64,000 nt of DNA from Odontesthes bonariensis (Eukaryota; Chordata; Actinopteri; Atheriniformes; Atherinopsidae): NCBI RefSeq assembly GCF_027942865.1, contig NC_134509.1:24548697-24612696 (forward strand), given 5' to 3'. The notes below the pieces were generated by a model that saw only the letters and a list, made by a program, of their open reading frames with translations, had not been told where the DNA came from and searched no databases. Shown here piece after piece: positions 53,601 through 64,000 of the stretch (position 1 is the stretch's first letter; every line of letters starts with the position of its first letter). Both the position numbers and the translations under genes were made by a program.

Positions 53601-56600
53601 TCGCTCGGTGGTCAAACAGTACATCACATTTGGTCTAATTCTAACAGACGGATTAGAAAATAAAAATGACATCTGATTATTTTTGAGGTTTCTGAGGTTT
53701 GATCTGAAGATCATCAGTGCCAACCTGGATGAAGACTAGGGCTGAGCAATTTTATCGATACTGCGATATCGAAATATATCGAAATTTCGTTTCCCGATAA
53801 AGTATCGATTTTTCAGCCACAAGTATCGATTTTTTTTTTTTTTAAAGCAAACTTTATTGAAAAGTCTGACGTTACAAATAGTAAAAACACAGAACATTAG
53901 GGTAATACAATACAATGCCAGGGGGACACATAAAAAACAGTGATAAATTAGTTCATAAAAATGTTGTATAAAGTGCATAGCTCTCACGTTTGTGACATGT
54001 TCATTTGTTTCTGTTTGTCTGGCCGTGTTGTCCTTCCAGTTCAAAGGTTGGACCACCAGTCCAATCAGCAACGATTCATGTCAAATCACACTGGCCCTTT
54101 GTCCCCCCCCCCAGAAAATTATGTAAGTGTATCGAATCGTATCGTTGGCTGAATATCGTGTATCGTATCGTGAGATTAGTGTATAGCTACAGCCCTAATG
54201 AAGGCTGGGAAAAGATTGTGGCTTGGGAAAATTTAAAAATGTAGATAAAATTCAATTTTACTGGTTTAATCAATTAGGTTGACATTAGCCAATCCACGGT
54301 ATCACCAGACATGTGGTGAAGTTAAAGAAATGAATAGTTATTGGAAGAAGTTGCCAGAAGCCATGCCTCCCTGTGGTAAAATGGTTCATATATTGTTGTT
54401 GTCCTTTATTGTGGGCCCTAAGTTCTTAAATTCAGCTTGAAATATGAACTTTAGGGGCGCACCGATTGCAGTTTTCTGGCCAATCACCGATCTTTAAAAA
54501 GCCCGACCTGCAAATTCCGATTTTGGCTGATACCGATTTTTTTATAACTGACACTGTCAGGTGTTATAAGGTCAGTCTGACAGTATACACCTTCATTGTA
54601 CCAATCTTATTTTATTAAAAAACATTGAACAATACCCGTGAATCAGGTCGGCCGATCGATCGGTGCACCCCTAATTAACTTGTCTTCTATTTGGCAGCTT
54701 TACCACTGTTTATGATAGACTGTGAATGAGGAATGCTTTCAAAAGGCAAACATTTAAATGATTACTTTTGTAAGCCTTGATCTGACTGAGGATCAGCTGT
54801 ACCAACTTTGGTTGAGAAATGTAACACGATAAAAATTGATATGCTTGATGCAACGAACCCAACAGTATTTAAAAAAAAAACATAAATAAAGAGCCACATA
54901 CTTCTGGTTTGGTCTCAAATTTCAAATCTTTTTTGTCATGCAGTTATAGAGATTGAAATAAACTGCAACAGAAGAGGAAGGAAGAAAAAGATGAAGGCAA
55001 TGACTTTTATTTAACAAAAAAAATATATATATCAGAGACCTACTAACATACACAATAATGTAATCAGATAGCTGTTTGTTATTGTACTAATAATGATAGA
55101 AAAGCTGTTTATTCATAAAGAGTGAAGGCAGCGCTGCGCTTATCTGTGTCCGCTGGCAGTTTTATGAAACAACATCTCATTGTGACTGACGTGTCCTTTA
55201 TCAGGACTCAATTTCTCCTTGAAATTGAGTCCTGATCGATAACAGATTGTATTGGTTTTGAATAAGGTCAGGCATTTCTAAATCATGCAATTAATAGCTT
55301 CTCACAGGAGAAGGAATGTTTCAAACATATGCGCCAACCTACCCTTTTCAATTTTCACCGAGACAATCACAACATTTTCCTTGAGACAATCACAACACGG
55401 CAGCACAAAGAGCGTAAAGGTCAATGTTCTCCAGAAGGATGAAACTCAAACACAACAGGAATAAGAGCAGACAAACACACAACAGTCCGTGCCACTTCAC
55501 TCATTTTCAAAGCCAGATGTGGCATCCCCCAGCTCCAGCCCCCAGTGAGCAATCCACTGAGTTAATGCAACTCTTTCTTGAGAGGGGAAATGAAAATGTG
55601 GCGGCACAGTCGCACAACAAGGGAAACACACAGGAAAGGAGGTGCAATATAAAATCAAGATTGAAGCCAGGCACAAGGGTGATGTGTCATTACAGGAATC
55701 TGGTCACAACCATCATTTGCACGAGAGCAATTTAATATCCAACTTGTTATAAATGTGCCTCCTGTGTTACAGCTGCACACACTGAGCACAAGTGCTTTAA
55801 ATTCATATTTAAAGGGAAAAAACACCTAAAGCAAAATAGAACAAGAGCTCATTGATAAAATGAAGAAAGACAAAAAATAATCTCCCCATAGTTACCATGA
55901 GAGGGCCGGGCCAGACCAGGCCCTGCGGGAGACCCGCCAGCCCCACTTACCACTGGAATGCTGAAATTAGTGTCTGATTTTGTCAAATTGTACACAGGAC
56001 ATGATGTCCACTAACCACTGAGAGTGAGTGAGAGAAGCAGCCTCCCTCCAGTGTAAGAAGGACAATGCGTCTCGCAAAGAAATATGCAAAAGAAAAAGCA
56101 AGTTTTCTTCAAAAGTGGGTGGCTGATGATGGAAAAGTCCTTGGATACGAGGCTGACTGTAATGTTCCTAAAATCAAAAACAGTTCTTTAAGTTCAATTC
56201 TTTAAGCTCCGGTGACACCTCTCTCAGAGTAAAAGCTCAGTAGAAAATCTCAAGAAGATGCAAAGATAGACGCAGTTTATCCAGAGCTGCAGCAGCATGC
56301 TGCAGCTAGTGTGGCATCACTCTTTAATCAGTATCTATGGGTCAGACCACCAACTCCATTTTGATCTTAACTACGTACCTGTAAACTTTTGTAAATGTCT
56401 CTCGTGTGCACACATACACACAGACCTACAACATAAAAACAATACCAAAATCAACTATACTACAAAACAAAATCTACCACAAACTCCCAGGGGATTGGTA
56501 ACAACATGACAGCATTACACTGGTTTGTTGGACAATAGTTTCTGATAAACACAACTTTCGGAGATAATTATGCAAATTCATTGTTTTTGACTGGCAGGCA

Positions 56601-59600
56601 GACGTTGCCGACTGTTTTCCAGACAGGTAAAATAAATCAATCTTGCCTCTTTTTGTCCTCGAGTTGCTGCTGTCAGTGTCAGAGCCTCCATGAGACAGAA
56701 GTTTAGTAAATATACGTTTCTGTAAAGACAAAATGAGATGTGCCAGCTAAATACCCGCAACCACACAGCAGAGTCATTCAGCACAGGACTGAAAGCCCTT
56801 TGCTGTGGGTGTTACTGTGGGTATTTTTTGACCAAAGTGAAAAGGCCTTTGGTCTTTCAGAAAATAACTTGAAAACATTTTAGGTCAGTTTAGATTCTCA
56901 GTCAGCGAGGTCGTGGTAATCCTGCGAGCTTGAATAAAGTAATTTTTAAACAAAATATAATGTGAGAAAAACTTGACATCTTGTAGTTTGTCTCTAGCAC
57001 GTTGAGCACATGAGGCATTATAGCTGAGAAAACAGTGGTACAGAGTCATGTGGTGTCTCACAGTAACTGCTAAATTAAACACATTGCTGGTAAGTTAATA
57101 AATTAAAAAGCTATTAATTCCTAAAAATGGAGCAGGACCCTAAAATCCAGTATCTGTCAACCCTTTTATTTTCAAATGTATGTATGGCAGCTCACAAACC
57201 CCTTAAAGTTTCCTGGAAAGCAACAGTTAATATACATTAAAATAAATAGACTCATGAAATATTGTCATAACTCTGTAAACTTTATTCATTTTATTGCTGT
57301 TGCACACCAACTAAATGATGCTGCTGACTAATCTGAAGTTATTCATTGGAAAAGTTTAGGATGATATTTTATGGGTAAAATAATACGAAAAAATATAACG
57401 ATTTGGGGCAACAAATCTACAACAGTAAGAGTACCAAAATGTTTTGTTTCTAGCTGTGCTGAGGATATTTTTCACTAACCCTCGAAAGAATTGAAAAAAA
57501 CCTGTTTTACAAAACAGATTCAGCAGCAAAAACAAACCAAAGAAAACCCTGAAAGAGCCAGAGGAATCTCAAAGTCACGGTCCTGGACAGCACTGAGGGG
57601 GCAGATTCACATTGTGCTCACTTCAAGTGCAACCTCAACACTTCCAAAACAAAACCAAGCCGGAGCAGAAAACTCCATAATGAGTCTGCAGTCGCCTCTA
57701 AAACCTCACTTCACTGTAAACTCAGACAAACATTTATTTATTAATTAAACAATACACTTTCTGAATTAAAAACTCCCTTTCTGACAGCTCTTCAAATTCA
57801 TTTCATATCCACTTTGCAGATGAGTTTAGAATAATTACATGAAATTATGTTAAGCTGCTCAACAACCCCAGGGAGGTTCTAATGTTGCTGCGTGTCAATC
57901 ATCTAAACCCAATTATTTATCTCCTCAAGAATTCAGGCGGATAAGAGAGGGCGTGTGAGAGCATCCTGCAGCATCACCTGAGACTCTGCTCCCCCAGCTC
58001 TGATCTGACTACGCCATTTCATGATGATGTCAGTGTTCCACAGAAAAAAAGAATAAAAAGGCAAATAAAATCAGATGCCGGCATCTGGGTGACGAAACAG
58101 TGACACAGTCAAGTGAGAATGACAGGAAAAAGAAGCAGAGACGTACAAAAAGTAGTTTCCCAGGCTAAAGCTCTAAGATGACAGAGTACAATGTTTATAT
58201 GCTACACAGATGAAAAGATGAGGTCATGTATTGTATTATTATGATTCCACATGAGATGCAATGTTGGACCGGGATGACGGACAGCTTCATATTGTGGTAG
58301 GATGGAGGAGGAGGAGCAAAGAAAAAGGGGATCCAGTTTTCCTGAATGTGATCAGACCGTCACAGGTTGCAAACACGAGCAAAACAAAAGAGTCATCTCA
58401 ATAAAACACTGAAAAGTACAGACAAAAAAAAAGTCTTTATTTAAGCAAGAAATTTCAAAGTGCAACCATAGTTCCAAAAGAGTTGGGACGCTGTTAAAAA
58501 TAACATAAAATTTATCTCTTATATCTTATTCACAACAGAACATAGAAAACACATCAAATGTTGACATTTGCATTTTACCATTAAATAAACAAATATAAGC
58601 TTTTCCATGTTCACCACTGTGTAGCATGCCCTCTTCTTCTAACAACATCTGTAAACATCTGGGAACTGAGGAGACCAGCTGCTGGACCTTTGGAAGAGGA
58701 ATTATGTCCCATTCTTCTCCAATAGGATTCTAGTTGCTCAGAAGTTCTGGGTCTTCTTTGATGTATTTTAAATGTTTTCAGGTGGTGAAAGCTCTGGACT
58801 GCAGGCAGGTCAGTCCAGCACTCGGACTCTTGTACTACGAAGCCATGCTGCTGTTCCGGTTTAGCTCCATCTTACTGCAATATACAAGGCCTTCCCTGTG
58901 AAATGCATCATCTGGATGGGAGCATAGCTTGTTCTAAAACCTGTATGTAGCTTTCAGCATTGATGGAACCTTTCCAGATGTGCAAGTTGCCAGTTCCACA
59001 GGCACTAATACACCCCCCATACCACCAGAGATGCAGACTTTATAACTGACTGATAAGTTGGATGATATCTCTCCTCTTTATTCTGGAGGATGCAGCGTCC
59101 ATGATTTCCAAAAGAAATTTCAGATTTTAATTCATCTGACCACAGAACAGTTTTCCACTTTGCCTCAGTCCATTTTAAATGAGCTTTGGTCCAGAGAAGA
59201 CGGCAGTGTTTCTGGATCATGTTCGCGTGTGGCTTCTTCTCTGCATGACAGAGAACCTTCATCTGTGGAAGGCACGGTGAGCTGTGTTCACAGACAATGG
59301 CCTGAAGATCACAGACATCCAGTGCTGATTCACATCTGTGTCCCTTTAAAACAGAGACGTCTCCAGATTCACTAAATCGTTAGTCTGAAAATGCTTCTTA
59401 ATTTGTAGAAAGCCGTTTGCGGATTATGGAACCTCTGCCCATCTTTATGTCTGAGAGACTCTGCCTCTCTAAGCTGTTCTTTTTATACCCAATCATGTTA
59501 CTGACCTTTTGCTAATTAACTTAATAAGTTGCAACATGTTTATCCAGATATCTATTTTAGTATAATTTGCTTTTCCAGCACTTTGTTTCAACTGTCCCTT

Positions 59601-62600
59601 TTTAAAATGTGTCACTTTTATTAAAGATGAGCTAAGATTTTTCATGAAACAGTAAAATTTCTCTCTTTCAACTACTGATATATTTCTATGTTCATTTGGT
59701 TTTTTAGGTTTTTAAAGCTTTGCGATGTTTGTATTTACATTAAACACAGCATCCCAACTTTTTTTGGAATGGAAGTAGCCCATTTCATTCCAGTATTTGT
59801 ATGTTTTACAACACTTTAACACTTTCAGTGAAGCATGTCAGACTCAGCAGCATCATGTATATTTTAAGTTTGCTTCTACTGATGCCATTTTTAACTCTTG
59901 AGTGAGGCCACAGGAAATACCCTTTACTCATGAAATGTTTCTTACTTTTACTCAAAACTACGGTGTTACCACAAATATAAAAAAGTCTACTGACCAAACC
60001 AACCGACCAGGAAAAGAATAAGAAACAAAGTAGTAAAGTCTGAGTGATTTGAAAGGTGTTGGCGTTTTATTGTTGGACTTGTCCTGCATTTCTCACACTG
60101 CAGAGAGCTCATTAGGATCTATTGTCCTGCTATAACCACCACACGCGAGTCCAACCATTGGAAGATAATACGGAAGGTGTTATTATGTGAAACTAGCTCA
60201 TTGATCACAGATGAATATGGTCATCTGACAGCCTCCTCAGCTCAGAAACCTGCCCTCTGCTGCTCCACTGATAAGACTGAGCCAATGCTGCTTTTGAATG
60301 AGTGTGTGCGCGGTGAGTTGATGACGACTATCAGACATGTCGACATATCGAATGAAGCCACCCATCTCAATCTCACATCTCAGGCCAATCACATAGCTGT
60401 AGACAGAGATAAGAGCGTTGCAGATAAAGGATTGATGTAAGCTGGCAGGACATTCCCCGCCTGATGACAGCCGCTCTGGGCGAGTCGTGGTTATGAGGAG
60501 CCGCGTTCTGCAGCTTTACGTGTCAATAAAAAGAGACAGTGTCTACCTGAAGATGAGGTGGTTGACTTTAAACTGGGTTTCTATTACGCCCGTCGTCCTG
60601 AGTCGTACTCGCAGGACGTCTGTCTCCGTGGGCACGTAGTTTGGAGACATGATGCGGGGCATGTTATCAAAGAAGCTACAAGGAGAGGAGAGAAAAACAG
60701 GAAGAGGAGCAAAAAGGTTAAAGAGAGCAAAAGCAAAAACAACCTGCAGTCAAACTTGTGATCAAAGGAGAAATCAGGTTTCAGTCACTGCTGCGGAGGC
60801 TCGTGCGATGTGTGCGTCGGGGTTGTGTCGACAGTCATTTGGTGAGTAGGATGTGCAGTGATAAGTCGGGAGCCCCGGGGGGACGCAGCATTTCAACATG
60901 ATGAATATTTACACAGTGGTTTACCATAATAAACACACCGAGGCTAAGCTTCCAAATGCTGATTAGGAATTAACACAGCCAAGTGAAATCAAGTGTATCG
61001 TGTGTGTGTGCACACACACTCAGCGAGATGTGATCTTTTCCACACACACAGAGACATCTCCACCTATCTGAACTGACTGTGACATTCTCAGCTAGTCATT
61101 CTGAATCAGTTTCTTGGACGTCGACACACATCCTGCTGCTTAAAAAGCACACAAAGCAGGAAACAAGCGAGTCTCATTTGTACTTCTGTTGTTGTGAGGA
61201 CCATTGTGAGATTTAGACAGGCTGCTTATTTTCCAAGATAGAAATAATGAACTTTTTGGCCACTTAGGGACAGCAGACAGAACATCGTGTTATTAGAATA
61301 ATTCACACATCCAGTAGATAAAGATTATTGTGCCCTCTGCTTCTTTCTGACATGATTTGAATTGCATTATTTTACATGATGGCCTTTATTTCTGTACAAC
61401 CTTTTGTTCGCAAAGTGTACAATGAGGTGAAATTATATTCATTGTTTAAAAAAAGGAATAAGCAAAGTATCCATCAGTGTCTCAGGGCTTTTTTTAAAAA
61501 AAATTTAAACTCAGATGTGCAGTCTTTTAAAAAGCTAACAGTACTCAGGCTCCAGAGATGAATGATGACTGGCTGAAAGTTGGCTCCAAATGGAAGGGAT
61601 CAGGAAAAAACGATTTCATCACAAAGACTACGAAGCAAAGCTGAAGCAAACATAGCGAAAGGATGTTATATGTAGAGTTTGGGAAACACCAAAACAGAGA
61701 ACCTATGGGGATACATTCAGGCCCCAAAGCTCATCTGAAACCAGTTCATACGGCAGGACAGAACGTTTTAAAAAGGAAAGAATCAAGGTGTTGCAGTGGT
61801 CCAGTCAAAGTCCAGACCTCAACCTGACAGAAATGATGTGGTGGGACCTTAAGAGAGCTGTGCATAAACCAATGCTGCAAACCTCAATGAGCTGAAGCAA
61901 CGCTGTAAAGAAGAGTGGGCCAGAATTCTTCCACAACCATGTGAGAGACTGATAACGTCACACAGAAAACCTGAGGTTGTACTTAACTCATTTTAACACC
62001 TGGTAAAAAACAAGAGATTTTTTCTTAATTTCCTGATATCAAAACTTTAGAAATAAAAGAGGCTGTGTCCTTTTTTCACATGACTTTAAGCGAGTTTAAA
62101 CCTGGGTTTAAAAATGGGACCATCTGCGTGAGTCTGTTTGACTTCTTCCTATTTCCCAGAAAAAGAACTGGGTGAGTATAATCTCCACAATACTGATAAA
62201 AATCATCAGATTTAGCAACAAACTTTAAGAACCAAGTTTAGCTTAAGATCTGGAGAATGCATATGTCAATACAGGTCCTTACAAGTAGGGTATTGGTACA
62301 GAGAGTGTGTGTAAGTGCAGAAGGTGACAGTGATGGGTGGTGGTTCTCAGTAGGAACCACGGGGCCTGTCGGTGTAGATAACCCCAGAACCGAGGCTTCT
62401 CACTGGGGCAGAGGATGAGAATGGACGGCTTCCCGTTGGGCCTCCGCTCTGTCTTACCACCGTATCACAAAAAAAGACACCAAACGTCCCCTCTGTACTC
62501 GTGTCTTATTTTCCATCTTCATCATCCTCACCTCTTTATTTTCCACTGCTGTGCCAAAACAAACTCGACATTTATTTAAAAGCGTGCTTCTTTCACCTTT

Positions 62601-63668
62601 GTCGTTTTCTTTCCTTATAATTTTTCTAAAACAGGAAAACATGCAGCCAAAACCAGAAACAGATCAGCGCTGAACAGACATGTTGAGGTTCATGTATTTA
62701 CACGCTACTGTGATCCATCTCCTTCTCTTCCTCGTTTCCACCCTCCAGATGTTGACTTCAAGTGACAGCGAGCACATGGCTGAGCATCAGCTGCTAAATC
62801 CTGCTAATTAGACCCCTGCTTCTCCTCCGCTCAGCGTGAGTGTGTGCTTAGAAGTACTCACTACAGTGCAGAGTCATTGAGCTCATACTCGTATCCCCGG
62901 GCGGCCGCGGCCCTCACCCCCTGGTCGGCCCACAGACAGGACAGTGCATGGCTCAGGAAAGGAAACAGCACCTGTTCTTCATCAAAACACCGCCCGCATG
63001 ACAGGACAGAATGGGCGTGGACCTGTGAGAAGAGGACACGAAGACAGAGATGCGGATGAATGATCAGGGAGGAGCTCAGGCCAGATGGAAAAAAGGAAGC
63101 TCGCTGAGGCGACAGAAAAGTTTGTGAGTCGGTCTCTGCTTTCCAGACAAGTTAATCACTGGAGATGCACAAATGAATGGATGCGCCCACAAACAAATAT
63201 GAAAACGCATTTACACAACCTTGGTGACATTTAATAGAGGAAATACTTTGGTCATTATCTCCCAGCAGGATGTGCTGAGTGGGTGGAGATTGTACGAGCT
63301 CCGATAACTTAAGCAACAAAGTTCAAATCAGATTAAACCCCACAATTTAACCACCCACAGTGGCCTAACTTCATGGGTTTCATTATTCAGACAAACTATT
63401 GCAGGACAGCCTGTTTTTGAGGTGACAGACTCAGTGTTGACATGGTGCTCTCTAGTGGCCTAAAGCAGGAAAAACAGGAAGCATGAAAAGGGCTCAATTT
63501 GATACCGAAGGAGCAAATGAGAACAGGAAAGTCAGAGACAAGAGAGAGGAATGTGGGTTAAATTCTGATCAATACCTTGTTCCTGCTGTTAGCCAAGTTG
63601 ATACGGAGGACACCCATCCCATGGAGGACAAACTTCATGGAAGTCAGGAGGTTATCCAGCACTGCAGG
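41674..63668 (-). CDS. gnav1: G-protein alpha subunit, Gv class (partial, 3' exons)
   Basis: Exons (minus): 63668-63576, 63022-62862, 60675-60547, 52932-52803, 51621-51550, 46196-46109, 41864-41674. Phases agree and give 287 C-terminal residues. About 70-80 N-terminal residues with the P-loop lie beyond the right edge. Motifs: helical domain ([11 protein letters not shown] to [11 protein letters not shown]), switch [10 protein letters not shown] with the conserved Arg, switch [16 protein letters not shown] with the catalytic Gln, NKID for guanine binding, TTATDT, and C-terminus LEAVSLL. The last residues lack the Cys of Gi, so pertussis-toxin modification is not expected, and they match none of Gs, Gi, Gq or G12. 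The [20 protein letters not shown] stretch fits what I recall of Gv, an ancient fifth class kept in teleosts. Odd: the usual penultimate exon is split (51621-51550 plus 46196-46109). The class call is from memory of the family. Confidence 0.75.
41865..45496. other. gnav1 last intron, left part
   Basis: Mostly unassigned AT-rich sequence. At about 42327-42375, GATTCAAGGTTTAAGACGTT and TTATTGTCATTAC resemble a common fish interspersed repeat, degenerate. Confidence 0.4.
45500..46012. mobile_element. 513-bp Harbinger-like MITE
   Basis: Terminal inverted repeats TGGCGCTTTTCCACTAG and CTAGTGGAAAAGCGCCA are perfect. The flanking TTA (45497-45499 and 46013-46015) is a 3-base target duplication of the TWA type used by PIF/Harbinger. 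The GGCACGGCTCG repeats behind each end are subterminal. No transposase. In a gnav1 intron. Confidence 0.85.
46197..47640. other. gnav1 intron, no element recognised
   Basis: Unassigned intron sequence between the NKID exon and a LINE remnant. Confidence 0.4.
47640..48065 (+). mobile_element. LINE 3' remnant (L2/Rex-like)
   Basis: A broken frame reads [18 protein letters not shown] and [16 protein letters not shown], the C-terminal pattern of fish L2/Rex-type LINE ORF2 proteins, then loses frame. A GGGATCATTAAAG-type 3' end follows near 48035. Confidence 0.55.
48066..49148. other. gnav1 intron, no element recognised
   Basis: Short frames such as 48429-48614 carry no domain signature. Confidence 0.4.
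49396..49823. repeat. Large imperfect inverted repeat
   Basis: AATAAAACGTTGGGTTCAGT (49396) mirrors ACCCAACGTTTTA near 49811. The inner arm GCTCCCTGCGGTGCGGACAC (49481) mirrors GTGTCCGCACCGCAGGGAGC (49616). The arms differ by insertions. Frames across it are by-products. Confidence 0.8.
50091..50866. mobile_element. 776-bp Harbinger-like element, nested
   Basis: Ends AGCCCCTTTCACACTG and CAGTGTGAAAGGGGCT are perfect inverted repeats. ACT flanks both sides (50088-50090 and 50867-50869). It carries a Myb/SANT-like fragment, as Harbinger elements do. Confidence 0.75.
50389..50568 (+). pseudogene. Myb/SANT-like DNA-binding fragment of a Harbinger element
   Basis: 59 codons from ATG at 50389: [14 protein letters not shown], then [18 protein letters not shown] and a stop. 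Trp and spaced hydrophobics fit the Myb/SANT-like accessory protein of PIF/Harbinger transposons. It is truncated before the last helix is complete. Confidence 0.55.
51622..52802. other. gnav1 intron, nothing recognised
   Basis: 1.2 kb without an element or an extra exon that would fit phase 0. Confidence 0.4.
53737..54197. mobile_element. hAT-like MITE, 461 bp
   Basis: Ends TAGGGCTG and CAGCCCTA. The flanking 8 bases are ATGAAGAC (53729-53736) and ATGAAGGC (54198-54205), a hAT-sized target duplication with one mismatch. Subterminal ATCG repeats (TATCGATAC, TATCGTATCG) face each other. A T-run and about 270 bases of other sequence lie in the middle. Confidence 0.75.
54452..54673. mobile_element. 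hAT-like MITE, 222 bp
   Basis: Ends TAGGGGCGCACCGAT and ATCGGTGCACCCCTA. Flanks ATGAACTT (54444-54451) and ATTAACTT (54674-54681) match at 7 of 8 bases. Confidence 0.8.
55200..55236. other. Perfect 16-bp hairpin
   Basis: ATCAGGACTCAATTTC, loop TCCTT, then GAAATTGAGTCCTGAT. No mismatch in the stem. In a gnav1 intron, not at an element end that I recognise. Confidence 0.85.
55237..58470. other. gnav1 intron, nothing recognised
   Basis: 3.2 kb of intron with scattered short frames (for example 55424-55735) lacking any domain signature. Confidence 0.4.
58471..59775 (-). mobile_element. Degenerate Tc1-like transposon, TA-flanked
   Basis: Ends GTTCCAAAAGAGTTGGGACG and, inverted, TTCCAAAAAAAGTTGGGATG. 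TA on both sides (58469-58470 and 59776-59777). The minus strand reads [20 protein letters not shown] and SASLVVWG, transposase core, with deletions elsewhere. Same family as the copies in the SRCR array but without the foldback insertion. Confidence 0.85.
59776..61559. other. gnav1 intronic sequence flanking exon 60547-60675
   Basis: Apart from the exon I see nothing of note. Short CA/GT runs lie near 60995-61020. Confidence 0.4.
61560..61990 (+). mobile_element. Tc1-like transposase C-terminal remnant
   Basis: Reads [20 protein letters not shown] then LKRAVHKPM before a frameshift. The SPDLN motif ends in the region of the third catalytic acid of Tc1-like transposases. A different family from the copy at 58471. 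Confidence 0.7.
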
Positions 63669-64000
63669 CTGCCAAAGATCAGAGTTCAGAGGCCAAGTTC
63701 AAGACAAAAGCTTCGTTTGCTGCGTTTTTTAAGAGTCAAACAACTTCACGATTCACTCAAAACTTAAATGTTCCAACTGTGCTGCACAAGATTGGGGTTT
63801 CACACCAAAACAACAACTTCAACCCAAACTTGTACAGTTTATTTTTTTCCTGACATATAACAGAGACATGAAGGCAGGAGCCTCTAACTTTTAAAGTCTC
63901 CTTAAAATCTAATTTAGTGTCTAAGTGTTTTCACATGGTGCTCAATACGTCGCCAAGACAAACATCTGGGCCAAACAATGCTAAAAAGAAGTTGTTTTGG
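63669..64000. other. gnav1 intron at the window edge
   Basis: No exon seen; the P-loop exons should lie further right. Confidence 0.5.

Overview
The window is vertebrate nuclear DNA, most likely from a percomorph teleost. The reasons are split genes with GT-AG introns, a G-protein alpha gene of the fish-retained Gv class, and many DNA transposons typical of fish (Tc1-like, hAT, Harbinger-like and TTAA elements). I cannot name the species. Gene models were built by hand, joining exons by reading frame, splice sites and phase.

Layout, left to right. (1) 15-2225: a broken copy of the 5' part of the next gene, followed by a copy of that gene's upstream flank, carrying a hAT fragment with a BED zinc finger. 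(2) 4129-19554, minus strand: a secreted SRCR/zona-pellucida glycoprotein of the DMBT1/uromodulin/GP2 type. It has a signal peptide, two EGF-like modules, a D8C module, eight group-B SRCR domains and a ZP module. The SRCR part is a tandem array of about 3.75-3.95 kb units, and each unit boundary carries the same nest of transposons. One SRCR exon has a 1-nt deletion. (3) 22915-27444, minus strand: slc26a11, a sulfate/anion transporter, 13 coding exons, 576 aa. (4) 28529-38000, plus strand: sgsh, lysosomal heparan N-sulfatase, 9 exons, 526 aa. It is head to head with slc26a11, and a perfect CLEAR motif lies between them. (5) 39143-39980, plus strand: npb, the neuropeptide B precursor. (6) 41674 to beyond the right edge, minus strand: a G-protein alpha subunit best matching Gv (gnav1). 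Seven 3' exons are present and the N-terminal exons lie outside the window.

slc26a11, sgsh and npb form a conserved vertebrate block (human 17q25). sgsh releases sulfate from heparan sulfate in lysosomes and slc26a11 moves sulfate across membranes, so a shared divergent promoter with a TFEB-type site is a coherent arrangement. The intergenic and intronic DNA holds several intact-ended MITEs whose target-site duplications can be read, a LINE with a long reverse-transcriptase frame in sgsh intron 1, and several large inverted repeats. I found no tRNA, rRNA, CRISPR or bacterial feature.
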